A stretch of 64,000 nt of DNA. It comes from Segatella copri. GTDB lineage: Bacteria; Bacteroidota; Bacteroidia; Bacteroidales; Bacteroidaceae. Positions 22,731-31,600 of this stretch are shown one piece after another (the stretch's first letter is position 1; every line of letters begins with the position of its first letter). The stretch is from positions 54,246 through 118,245 of the forward strand of contig NZ_NMPZ01000011.1 of assembly GCF_002224675.1 (NCBI RefSeq), written 5' to 3'. The notes beneath the pieces are model-generated. The model made no database searches and was not told the origin of the DNA. It saw nothing but the letters and a program-made list of their open reading frames with translations. The position numbers and the translations under genes were made by a program.

Positions 22731-22928
22731 GTATTCCGTTAATACCCAGGGTGTTGCCCTGGGCTAGGAGCTTCTGCCCTTTCAGGGCGTGTGGGACCTA
22801 CTTGATAACTTCTGTCCTTTACTTTACCTTCGACCGGTGACCGTTGGTTCTGGGCGTGTGGGGCACAGTGAAGGAGCTTCAGGGCGTGTGGGGCACGATG
22901 ATATGTGGCGTATAGCCCCTTTTGGATA
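22731..22928. repeat. family A repeat cluster
   Basis: Holds the CCCAGGGTGTTGCCCTGGG hairpin, GCCCTTTCAGGGC, and GGCGTGTGGGGCAC units at about 22852 and 22884. The 22593-22928 interval between DUF2442 and the ATPase gene contains only this cluster and the DUF4160 remnant. Confidence 0.8.
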
Positions 22929-24503
22929 TTATACTTCCTTCCAATCAACCAATCCCTTTCCCATATCATCCAGTTCTATGGCAAGGGCGATTACTTTTCT
23001 CTTATCCGCCTTGAATGGCTCGGCATACTGCTTGGCTTTCATCTGTTCTTCGGCAGCATCCACGCCACCGTTGTTGCTCAGCTTCAGCTCCAATACATAG
23101 ATGAAGTTGGTTACTTCTACCACCATATCAATCCTGCCCGTAGCTATCATCTTTTCTACTTCCACACGGCAACCGATGGCATTGAAGATGGTGCTCAGAA
23201 TCAGGCGGTAGCGCTCCTCCATATCCATACTGGCAAGCTTCTTGTTGCTGTAGGGCACATCCGCAATGAGCGCCTTCAGGCATTTCATGGCTTCGGGAAG
23301 GTTGCCAAGCTTCAAGGAGTAAAGCAACATATTCTGGGTAGTTATTACTTGGGCATTCGTTTTCAATGTCAAGGCTGGCAAAACAATCCTGTATAGAGCC
23401 TTTCGAACTTCATAGTTTGGAATGCCTAGCAAATAAATCTCATCCATATATCCCTTTATGGTAAGATAACCTGACTGATAGAGGAACAGCTCCGCTCCGC
23501 CACCTGTTACGTCAGAAGTCTCTAGGGTATCACAGTCTATCGGACAATTCTCAAAATCCTTCAGTCTCATTTCCATATTGTCCACAAACTTAGGCAACAG
23601 AGAAGTTGCACCCGATGAAGCCCAGTAGTTCTTCAGATCAGAATCTGCCAAGGCATTGATGAGACTGAACGGATTGAATACATCCACCATATTGCGGCGG
23701 CTGAAATGATAGCCGTCGTAATATGCAGTCAGCTGTGCTACTGCTTCATCGAAAGTCCAGTCTTCGTATTCTGCCAATTTGTTGATTTCTGGCTTGAAAT
23801 CACGTACCACCTCTTCCTTCGTAATACCGCAGAGTGCAGCATATTCCGGCTCAAAGCTGATGTTGCTCAGATTATTGAGCACAGAGAAAAGCGAGATTTG
23901 CGTGAACTTGGTGATGCCGGTGATGAAGACAAACTTCTCGTATTTGTCATCTGCCTTGAGAATGGCAAAAACCTCTCGATAGATAGCGGTACATGCTTCG
24001 TGCTGAGGAGTCTTCCGGGAATGCTGCAATGGAGAGTCGTATTCGTCGATGAGGATGGCTACCTGCTGACCGGTTTGATCATACGCCCCCACGATTATTG
24101 CATTGAAGCGGTCGGCAAGACTATCTGTAGGATCAGGAGCCAATGAATATTCTTCTTCGTATTGTTCGAAAATATTATCGAGATAAGAGCGCAGTGTTTC
24201 CGGCTCTGCGCCGGCACAGCTCATATCCAGTCTGATGACAGGGCGCTTCACCCATTCCGTCTCCATCTGCATGATCTTCAAGCCCTCGAAGAGTTCCTTC
24301 TTCCCCATGAAGTAAGCTTCGAGCGTATCGACAAGGACGGATTTACCGAAGCGGCGTGGGCGGCTCAGGTAATTATACGTTTTCCCCTTGTTGGCAAGTT
24401 GCCAGATAATATCTGTCTTGTCAACATAAAGGTATCCATCCTTTCTGATTATCTCAAAAGACTGGATGCCTACTGGTAATCGTCTATCGTTTGTCTCTAC
24501 CAT
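22929..24503 (-). CDS. AAA-ATPase-like / PD-(D/E)XK nuclease family protein
   Basis: A 524-residue protein of the expanded Bacteroidota family with an N-terminal AAA-ATPase-like domain (PF09820 type) and a C-terminal PD-(D/E)XK nuclease-like domain. Motifs are IIRKDGYLYVDKTDIIWQLA, SRPRRFGKSVLVDTLEAYFM (P-loop-like), VAILIDEYDSPL (Walker B), and ATGRIDMVVEVTNFIYVLEL (nuclease D...ExE-like core). Biological role is unknown; members vary greatly in number between strains. The start MVETNDRRLPVGIQSFE at 24503 is set by the promoter; an upstream ATG at 24539 overlaps the -7 box. Confidence 0.85.
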   Translation of the reverse strand: MVETNDRRLPVGIQSFEIIRKDGYLYVDKTDIIWQLANKGKTYNYLSRPRRFGKSVLVDTLEAYFMGKKELFEGLKIMQMETEWVKRPVIRLDMSCAGAEPETLRSYLDNIFEQYEEEYSLAPDPTDSLADRFNAIIVGAYDQTGQQVAILIDEYDSPLQHSRKTPQHEACTAIYREVFAILKADDKYEKFVFITGITKFTQISLFSVLNNLSNISFEPEYAALCGITKEEVVRDFKPEINKLAEYEDWTFDEAVAQLTAYYDGYHFSRRNMVDVFNPFSLINALADSDLKNYWASSGATSLLPKFVDNMEMRLKDFENCPIDCDTLETSDVTGGGAELFLYQSGYLTIKGYMDEIYLLGIPNYEVRKALYRIVLPALTLKTNAQVITTQNMLLYSLKLGNLPEAMKCLKALIADVPYSNKKLASMDMEERYRLILSTIFNAIGCRVEVEKMIATGRIDMVVEVTNFIYVLELKLSNNGGVDAAEEQMKAKQYAEPFKADKRKVIALAIELDDMGKGLVDWKEV

Positions 24504-24536
24504 GATTCCTAATCTGTCTTTATATGAACTTTTCCG

Positions 24537-24567
24537 CAAAGTTACGACTTTATTTTCATACCTGCAA
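24537..24567 (-). promoter_or_regulatory. promoter of the AAA-ATPase-like gene
   Basis: TTG, 20 nt, TAACTTTG on the minus strand, about 34 nt before the start at 24503. Confidence 0.75.
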
Positions 24568-24653
24568 GAGTTTTCTGATAAAAGTTGAGAAAATGTGATG
24601 ATTCCCTGCTCTTCTCAGGAAAGTATCAGGAGGATTACAGAGGTGGTTACAGT

Positions 24654-24834
24654 GGTTACGGTTACAGAAGTTACAGTTTTCATGGAGGGGGTAAAGTGCT
24701 TTCGGGGACTTACGGATTGTAAGTAGTATATATATAGATTATAAATATATAATTAATATATATTTATAATCTCTTTCTAAAGACGGGAGAAGGTAAAGGG
24801 GATTCGGAAAACTGTAACTTCTGTAACCGTAACC
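24654..24834. repeat. family E inverted repeat around an AT palindrome
   Basis: Arms GGTTACGGTTACAG... (24654-24681) and its exact complement (24807-24834). The inner A/T palindrome is at 24736-24772. The right arm matches 15730-15760 with one mismatch over 31 bp. Confidence 0.85.
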
Positions 24835-24966
24835 GCTTCTACCGAAAAACATAGGGAAACTCTCGGCTACTCATAGTTTTCTCATAGCTAACTGATAGAC
24901 TTGTTTTTATTAACGGAAAACGGCGCAAATGTTAACGGCGTTTAACAGAACTCTGCGGGGTGATTT

Positions 24967-24997
24967 TTGGCGGTATCGGATATTTGCAGTACCTTTG
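24967..24997 (+). promoter_or_regulatory. promoter of the HU-HIG gene
   Basis: TTG, 20 nt, TACCTTTG, about 65 nt before the ATG at 25066. Confidence 0.8.
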
Positions 24998-25065
24998 CAC
25001 TGTCGTTAGAAGAAAGGCTGCACTTTCTAAAAATAATTATTAACCCTTTAAAAAACTGATTGACT

Positions 25066-25662
25066 ATGGGACAAGGAACTAGTAAGTATCGTAAGATTAT
25101 GCGTACCCCTCAGACGGGTGAGAACGCTGGTAAGAAGCTCTGGTATGCTACTGCCGTGAGCGACCGTGAGATGAATTTCGAGGACTTCGTGACTCATATC
25201 TCTGAGCACAACTCTCCATACAGCCGAGGCACCATCCACGGTGTGCTGATGGATACCCTCGACTGCCTGAAGCATCTGATTCTGGACGGCAAGAGCGTGC
25301 GTTTCTCCGACCTCGGATTGTTCTCCATCGGTATGACTTCGCGTGGCGAGGTGAGCAAGGAGAAGGTGACAGCGGCAAGCGTGCTGGGCGTGCACCTGAT
25401 TGTGAGAAATACAAAATCGTGGAGCAATGCCGAGCTGAAGAAGCTCACCAAGATCGTGGCTTACGATGATTATACTTCGGGAGCCGATGACGGCGGTGGA
25501 ACTGAGAATACTCCGGGCGGAGGTGATACTAGCCAGGGCGCTGGCGGCGAGACCAATAAGGATAACGGCGGAACCAGCCAGGGCGGCGGTGGTACCAGCC
25601 AGGGGACTGGCGGCGGAACTGACAGCGGAACTGACGGCGGCGGCGACAACGTAAGTTTGTAA
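25066..25662 (+). CDS. HU-family DNA-binding protein with glycine-rich tail (HU-HIG type)
   Basis: A 198-residue protein. Residues about 1-130 form an HU-like domain (DFVTHISEHNSPYSRGTIHG, then DLGLFSIGMTSRGEVSKEKV), and residues 145-198 are a Gly/Thr/Ser/Asp-rich low-complexity tail (GGGTSQGTGGGTDSGTDG). This is the architecture called HU domain fused to wHTH, Ig or Gly-rich motif, an expanded Bacteroidota family. It probably binds DNA; the target is unknown. A TTG at 25060 is in frame, but the ATG at 25066 is preferred. It forms a unit with the smalltalk gene and shares the island with DUF3987. Confidence 0.88.
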   Translation: MGQGTSKYRKIMRTPQTGENAGKKLWYATAVSDREMNFEDFVTHISEHNSPYSRGTIHGVLMDTLDCLKHLILDGKSVRFSDLGLFSIGMTSRGEVSKEKVTAASVLGVHLIVRNTKSWSNAELKKLTKIVAYDDYTSGADDGGGTENTPGGGDTSQGAGGETNKDNGGTSQGGGGTSQGTGGGTDSGTDGGGDNVSL

Positions 25663-25674
25663 ATCTTGCTTGAT

Positions 25675-25865
25675 GCGGATTGCAAATCCGCAAAGCCCAA
25701 ATAGGTTAGGTCGTTTTTTAACGGCGGATTGCAAATCCGCCGAAACGCCTAACGGATTACAAATCGCCGAAACGCCTAACGGATTGCAAATCCGCCGGAA
25801 CGCCTAACGGATTACAAATCGCCGAAACGCCTAACGGATTGCAAATCCGCCGGAACGCCTAACGG
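25675..25865 (+). repeat. family B palindrome array in the HU-HIG/smalltalk gap
   Basis: Two isolated palindromes (25675-25691 and 25723-25741, GGCGGATTGCAAATCCGCC) are followed by an array whose higher-order period is 55 bp: a 28-bp unit with GGATTGCAAATCC alternates with a 27-bp unit with GGATTACAAATCG. There are no unique spacers. Confidence 0.85.
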
Positions 25866-25889
25866 AATTAATCACTAAAAAAACTGCTT

Positions 25890-25985
25890 ATGAAGAAAGA
25901 AACTTGGAAAACCGTATTTCAGATAGTACTATCTATCTTGACCGCCATCGCCGCATCTCTGGGCGTGACGAGCTGCATGTCGTAG
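25890..25985 (+). CDS. smalltalk protein (31 aa)
   Basis: The frame begins MKKETWKTVFQIVLSILTAI and ends in TSCMS, matching the short Bacteroidota family annotated as smalltalk protein. A single hydrophobic helix with a C-terminal Cys suggests a membrane peptide. The gene is typically next to HU-like genes and DUF3987/VirE genes, as here. Function is unknown. It is too short for most gene finders. The repeat array forms its leader and a strong terminator follows. Confidence 0.85.
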   Translation: MKKETWKTVFQIVLSILTAIAASLGVTSCMS

Positions 25986-26005
25986 AACATTACAAACACT
26001 AACAA

Positions 26006-26044
26006 GAAGTGCCGGTAAGTAAAGCTTATCGGCACTTTTTTTTT
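26006..26044 (+). terminator. terminator after smalltalk
   Basis: AAGTGCCGGTAAG pairs with CTTATCGGCACTT (one G-U pair), followed by nine T. It marks the right edge of the accessory island. Confidence 0.9.
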
Positions 26045-26170
26045 CAATTAAGTTTCTTTAACCACAACTCTCTTCCGTCATTCAATTATTCTTTGTACTT
26101 TAGCACCTCGAAAATAAAAACATATCCTAAAAGGATACAGCAAAAAGATACTCTAAAAGGATAATGCAAT

Positions 26171-27784
26171 ATGAGCAACGGATTATTACTATGGATTGAT
26201 GATGAGATTGAGCTCCTCAAGGCGCATATCATCTTCCTGGAGAAAAAAGGTTACGAGGTTGCCACGGTGAGCAATGGATCGGATGCCATCGAGCTATGCC
26301 GACAGCAATCCTTCGACCTCATCCTCCTCGATGAAATGATGCCTGGACTGAGCGGTCTGGAGACCCTGCAGCAAATCAAGGAAATCCAGCCCGCTACTCC
26401 CGTTGTGATGTGTACCAAGAGCGAAGAGGAAAACATCATGGACCAGGCTATCGGGTCGAAAATCGCCGACTATCTCATCAAGCCCGTCAACCCGAGCCAG
26501 ATCCTGCTCTCGCTGAAAAAGAACATCCACCAAAAGGATATCGTGACTGAGATGACACAGAGCGGATACCAGCAGGACTACCAGCAGATTGCACTGAAGA
26601 TGATGGACTGCCGTACCTGCAGCGACTGGATGGAGATTTACAGAAGACTCGTGAAATGGGAACTGGAACTGAGCGATACCGACAGCCAGATGACCGAGAT
26701 GCTCGCCATGCAGAAGGAGGAGGCTAACATCGGATTCGCCAAATTCATCGCCAGGAACTATCTGGAATGGATAGACCTGATGAAGAATGGGAATGCCGGA
26801 AAGAATGGGAATGCCGAGAAGAATGGGAATGCATCTTCTTCCGACGACCGCCCGATGATGAGCCCGGATGTCTTCAGAAACAGAATCTTCCCGATTCTGG
26901 ACAAGGGGGAGAAGGTATTCCTCATCGTGATAGACAACTTCAGATACGACCAGTGGAAGATGCTGGCGGCTGACATCGGCGAGCTGTTCGACATTGACGA
27001 GGATATGTATATGAGCATCCTGCCTACCGCCACGCAATACGCCCGGAACGCCATCTTCAGCGGTCTGATGCCCAACAGGATTGCCGAGATGTTCCCGGAG
27101 CTCTGGGTGGATGAAGACGAGGAGGAGGGCAAGAACCTGAACGAGGAGCCGCTGATACAGACAATGCTCGACAGATACCGCAAGCGATACAGCTTCAGCT
27201 ATCACAAGGTGAACGATTCGCAGGGCGCCGACCGGTTTATGGAGCACTACAACGAATGCAGGGAGAAGGACCTGAACGTGCTGGTAATCAACTTCATCGA
27301 TATGCTCTCGCATGCCCGGACGGAATCGAAGATGGTACGCGAGCTCGCCAATACGGAGAGTGCCTACCGCAGCATCACGCAGAGCTGGCTGCGCCACTCG
27401 GTGCTCTCGGAACTGTTCAGAAGACTGTCGCAGGATGACTGCAAGGTGGTGATTACCACCGACCACGGAAGCATCCGCGCCTCGAAGCCCATCAAGATCA
27501 TCGGCGACCGCAACACGAATACCAACCTGCGCTACAAGCTGGGCAAGAACCTGGCCTGCAATGCCAAGGAGGTTTTCACCATCAGGGACCCGAAAAGGGC
27601 ACAGTTGCCTGCTCCCAACCTGAGTACATCGTATGTCTTTGCCTACGGAGACGCCTTCTTCGCCTATCCGAACAACTACAATTACTACGTTTCGTACTAC
27701 AAGGATACCTTCCAGCACGGTGGCATCTCGATGGAGGAAATGCTCATTCCGATCATCACCCTGACACCGAGAAAGAGAAATTAA
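26171..27784 (+). CDS. porX: PorX response regulator with PglZ-type phosphatase domain
   Basis: A 537-residue cytoplasmic regulator. Residues 1-120 are a receiver domain (LLWIDDE acidic pocket, phosphoacceptor Asp54 in LILLDEMMPGL, Lys in LIKPV). After a helical linker, residues about 230-537 are a PglZ/alkaline-phosphatase-like domain (VFLIVIDNFRYDQWKML, VLVINFIDMLSHARTES, CKVVITTDHGSIRA with metal ligands). PorX controls type IX secretion genes with the kinase PorY. The tandem KNGNAGKNGNAEKNGNA (about residues 205-221) is a three-copy 18-bp repeat between the domains. Two CTAAAAGGATA direct repeats lie in the leader. It is probably co-transcribed with tsaE. Confidence 0.93.
   Translation: MSNGLLLWIDDEIELLKAHIIFLEKKGYEVATVSNGSDAIELCRQQSFDLILLDEMMPGLSGLETLQQIKEIQPATPVVMCTKSEEENIMDQAIGSKIADYLIKPVNPSQILLSLKKNIHQKDIVTEMTQSGYQQDYQQIALKMMDCRTCSDWMEIYRRLVKWELELSDTDSQMTEMLAMQKEEANIGFAKFIARNYLEWIDLMKNGNAGKNGNAEKNGNASSSDDRPMMSPDVFRNRIFPILDKGEKVFLIVIDNFRYDQWKMLAADIGELFDIDEDMYMSILPTATQYARNAIFSGLMPNRIAEMFPELWVDEDEEEGKNLNEEPLIQTMLDRYRKRYSFSYHKVNDSQGADRFMEHYNECREKDLNVLVINFIDMLSHARTESKMVRELANTESAYRSITQSWLRHSVLSELFRRLSQDDCKVVITTDHGSIRASKPIKIIGDRNTNTNLRYKLGKNLACNAKEVFTIRDPKRAQLPAPNLSTSYVFAYGDAFFAYPNNYNYYVSYYKDTFQHGGISMEEMLIPIITLTPRKRN
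26780..26833 (+). repeat. 18-bp in-gene tandem repeat in porX
   Basis: Three copies of AAGAATGGGAATGCCG-type units encode KNGNAG/E. They lie in the interdomain linker and are in frame, so copy number can change without frameshift. Confidence 0.85.
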
Positions 27785-27801
27785 AATTAAAAATTAAATA
27801 T

Positions 27802-28212
27802 ATGAAGATTAAGATTGATTCATTAGACAACATCCATGCTGCAGCCAAGGAATTCCTGCAGAACATGGGCGACGGCAAGGTCTTTGCCTTCTATGGCAAG
27901 ATGGGTGCCGGAAAGACAACTTTCGTTAAAGCTATCTGCGAGGAACTGGGCGTGGAGGATGTAATCACCTCGCCTACCTTCGCTCTCGTCAACGAATACA
28001 CTGCCGGAAACGGCGATCCTATCTACCATTTCGATTTCTACCGCATCAAGAAGATTGATGAGGTGTATGATATGGGATACGAGGATTACTTCTACAGCGG
28101 AAACCTCTGCTTCCTGGAGTGGCCGGAACTCATCGAGGACCTGCTGCCGGAGGATTGTACCAAGGTTACCATCACCGTGGAGGAAGATGGTAGCAGAAGC
28201 GTAGAATTCTAG
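27802..28212 (+). CDS. tsaE: tRNA threonylcarbamoyladenosine biosynthesis ATPase TsaE
   Basis: A 136-residue P-loop ATPase of the TsaBDE complex that makes the t6A37 modification of ANN-decoding tRNAs. Walker A is GKMGAGKTT at residues 32-40, followed by the family stretches DVITSPTFALVNEY, YHFDFYRI and FLEWPELIEDLLPE. It starts 17 nt after porX. A bidirectional terminator follows. Confidence 0.95.
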   Translation: MKIKIDSLDNIHAAAKEFLQNMGDGKVFAFYGKMGAGKTTFVKAICEELGVEDVITSPTFALVNEYTAGNGDPIYHFDFYRIKKIDEVYDMGYEDYFYSGNLCFLEWPELIEDLLPEDCTKVTITVEEDGSRSVEF

Positions 28213-28248
28213 AGGCTATTTCGCAAATTCGGATTCTAACAAAAAAGC

Positions 28249-28296
28249 ATACGTCCCGATGCAGCTGATGCCGCACCGGGACGTATTATTTTTTTT
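28249..28296. terminator. bidirectional terminator between tsaE and trxA
   Basis: ATACGTCCCG pairs with CGGGACGTAT across an 18-nt partly paired loop. A-runs lie on the left and T-runs on the right, serving both convergent genes. Confidence 0.85.
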
Positions 28297-28312
28297 AGTC
28301 TTCTGCCCTCTC

Positions 28313-28627
28313 TTACAGCAGAGCCTCAAACTTCTCCTTGAGGGTTGACTTGTTGGCTGCACCAACAAACTTGTCAACGAGCTGGCCACCCTTGAAGAAA
28401 AGGATAGTAGGGATATTGCGAACGCCAAACTCCATTGCGATGTCGTCGTTCTCCTCTACATCACACTTACCAACTACCAACTTACCGTCAAACTCCTCTG
28501 CCAATTCTGACACGATAGGAGCAATCTGGCGGCAAGGACCACACCATGTAGCCCACAAATCTACTACCAATGGCAACTCGCCATTCTTGTAACTCTCGAA
28601 ATTCTCGGTTGTAATTGTTACTTCCAT
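28313..28627 (-). CDS. trxA: thioredoxin
   Basis: A 104-residue cytoplasmic disulfide reductase with the active site WCGPC at residues 28-32 (WATWCGPCRQIAPIV), the cis-Pro loop VRNIPTILFFKGG, and the C-terminal helix. There is no signal peptide. It lies 47 nt downstream of dnaE on the same strand. Confidence 0.96.
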   Translation of the reverse strand: MEVTITTENFESYKNGELPLVVDLWATWCGPCRQIAPIVSELAEEFDGKLVVGKCDVEENDDIAMEFGVRNIPTILFFKGGQLVDKFVGAANKSTLKEKFEALL

Positions 28628-28674
28628 TTTTTTCTACCTTTTTATATAGTTAATAATATTCTCATGAATCATTT

Positions 28675-31600
28675 TTAATTGATCTGATACGACATCTTCG
28701 GATGGTCGTTGACAAACTGTATCAGATCTCTGCTCACTCCCACCGTGCGGTCCTGCGCACGCAGCAGCACATTGGTCTTGGTCTCGGCATCGTGAATCTG
28801 AAGGAAGAGCTGAGCCTTGCCCTCATCATTCTCCACCAGCGTCTTGATATCATTCACCAGCGTTTCGTCTATCACCGTACTGTCCACGATGATGGTAAAC
28901 TTCTCCAGGCGGTTCTCCTTCACGGTCTGGAGATACTCCACGGTGCTGATCTTGAAGTCGAGATAGTTGCTGTTGCCGTAACGGGATACACACTTCGCCG
29001 TAACGAAGATGGTGCTGCCCTCTACCATGATGCCGCGCCAGTTGCCCCAGTCCTCACCGAAGAGCGCCAGCTCGCCCGATCCTTCGAAATCCTCGATGGT
29101 GACGAAGCCGCACGGCTTTCCGGTCTTGGTGAACTTGGATTTCACCCCGGTGATGATGCCGCCGAACACCACATCCTCCTTCTTGGCAAGCTCCACCTTG
29201 TCGCCCAGTTCTGAGCAGTGGGTATTGCAGAGGTTGCGGAGGATGATTTCGTAATCGTCGAGCGGATGAGCCGAGAGATAGATGCCCACGAGCTCACGCT
29301 CCCTGTTGAGCCTCTCGATGGTGCTCCAGGATTCAGCTTCCGGAACAGGAGGGGTGGCTATCTCCACCGCCTCTACGCCTCCGAAGAGCGAGGTGGCAGC
29401 CTCGCGCTGCTCCTGCTGGTAGAGCTGACCGTATCTTACGAGCGTATCCAGGAAGGTATCGCCCTTGCTGTTCTTGCCGAAATACTGCTCGCGGCGGATG
29501 CCGAAGCTGTCGAAACCGCCACTCAGAGCCAGACTTTCGAATGCCTTGCGGTTGACATTGGAGAAATCCACGCGCTCGGCAAAATCGAAGATGTTCTTAT
29601 AAGGGCCGTTCTTCAGGCGCTCTGCCACGATGGCATCGGCGGCAGGAGTTCCCATTCCCTTGATGGCGGAGAGTCCGAAGCGTATCTCGCCATGCTCGTT
29701 CACACCGAAAGCACGGTAACTCTCGTTTACATCCGGTCCCAGGGTCTTGATGTCCATCGACTGGCACTCCTCCATCAGCTTGGTAATCTCGGTGATCTGC
29801 GCAAAGCGACGGGTCATCAGCGCTGCCATGTATTCGGCTGGATAGTGTGCCTTGAGATAGGCTGTCTGATAGGCTACCCAGGAATAGCAGGTGGCGTGCG
29901 ACTTGTTGAAGGCGTAGGATGCAAACTTCTCCCAGTCGCCCCAGATCTTCTCGAGCACAGCCGGATCATGGCCGTTCTCCTGTCCCTGCTTGATAAACTT
30001 CGGCTTCATCGCATCTACGATAGCCTTCTTCTTCTTACCCATCGCCTTACGGAGGGCATCCGACTCGCCTCGGGTGAAGCTTGCCAGCTGGCGGGAAAGG
30101 AGCATCACCTGCTCCTGATACACCGTGATGCCGTAGGTATCCTTGAGGTATTTCTCCATGCAGGGGATATCGTAGGTGATGGCCTGCTGGCCGTTCTTGC
30201 GGGCGATGAAGTCGGGGATGTAATCCATAGGTCCCGGACGGTAGAGGGCGTTCATGGCGATGAGGTCCTCGAAAACCGTAGGCTTCAGCTCGCGGAGATA
30301 CTTCTGCATACCCGGCGACTCGAACTGGAAGGTTCCGATGGTCTGGCCGCGCTGGTAGAGCTGATAGGTAAGCTCATCATCGATAGGGATGGTATCGAGA
30401 TCTACGACATCGCCCGTGGTCTGCTTGATTACCTTGCACGCCTCCTTCATCTCGGAGAGGGTCTTCAGACCCAGGAAGTCCATCTTGATGAGTCCGGTGG
30501 TCTCGATCACGTGACCGTCGTACTGGGTTACTGCCGTCTTCAGTCCCGGGAAATCAGGGTCATCGGCGGTAGATACAGGCACCCAGTTGCTGATAGGGTC
30601 GCGGCAGATGATGAATCCGCAGGCATGGATACCCGTGCCGCGGATGGTACCCTCGAGCATGCGGGCATACTTGATGGTATTGCTCTCGCGGGGGTCGCTG
30701 GAGTATTCTGCCTCCTTCAGCTCCGGGGTATATTTGATGGCATTGGCAAGGTTCATCTTCGCTCCGTCGGGCAGACGGTCGGGAATCGCCTTGCAGAGTG
30801 CATTCGCCTTGTCCAAAGGCAGCTTCTCTACGCGCGCCACATCCTTGATGGAGTTCTTGGTGGCCATCGAACCGTATGTAATAATGTGGGCACAGTTCTC
30901 GTGACCGTACTTATCCATTACCCAGCGCAACACCTTGCCTCGGCCGTCGTCATCGAAGTCGGTATCGATATCAGGCAGGTTCACACGGTCCGGGTTCAGG
31001 AAACGCTCAAACAGCAGGTCGTACTTCAGAGGGTCGATCTTGGTGATTCCCAGGCAATATGCCACTACGGAACCTGCCGCTGATCCACGCCCCGGGCCCA
31101 CCATTACGCCCAGCTCTTCGCGTGCCGCCCTGATGAAGTCGGACACGATGAGGAAGTAGCCCGGGAAACCCATGGTCTTCATCACGTGGAGCTCGAAGTT
31201 CACGTGCTCATCCACATTCTCGGGCAGCGGATCGCCATAAAGCTTCCTGGCTCCCTCGTAGGCGAGGTGGCGCAGGTATTCTGCCTCAAACTTGATGCGG
31301 TATATCTTGTCGTAGCCGCCCAGACGGTCGATTACCTTCTGACCTTCCTCGGGCGACAGCTGGTTCTCTCCATTCTCATCAGTGGTAAACTCCCTGTAGA
31401 GGTCTTCTTCCGACACCTTCTGGCGCAGCTGCTCCTCGGTACCGAAACTCTCCGGAATGGGGAAGAACGGCATGATAGGACCATGGTCGATGCTGTAGAT
31501 TTCCACCTTATCCAATACTTCGAGGGTATTCGAGAGCGCCTCGGGCACATCAGCGAACACTTCGTTCATTTCCTCGCGGGTCTTGAACCACTCCTGCTTG

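Larger units (their letters stand above)
24504..25065. other. 562-bp region with inverted family E repeats and AT-rich palindrome
   Basis: Between the divergent ATPase and HU-HIG genes. It holds the promoters of both, a perfect 28-bp inverted repeat (24654-24681 and 24807-24834), and a perfect 16-bp inverted repeat of A/T (24736-24751 and 24757-24772) in the middle. On either strand the 28-bp arms can code for a Gly/Tyr-rich tail like that of the DUF3987 protein, but no complete gene is present. Confidence 0.7.

Noticed and set aside
22739..22969. 76-codon frame with SPVEGKVKDR-type sequence
   Set aside because: It consists of family A repeats read in one frame; no coding evidence.
25675..25865. 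CRISPR-like array
   Set aside because: Units of 27-28 bp repeat without unique spacers and no cas genes are nearby; it is a palindromic tandem repeat.
26294..27718. 474-codon minus-strand frame
   Set aside because: Shadow of porX, whose receiver and PglZ motifs are clear.
29218..31083. 621-codon open frame on the plus strand
   Set aside because: It is antisense to dnaE, which has full family motifs; the frame results from the codon use of dnaE.
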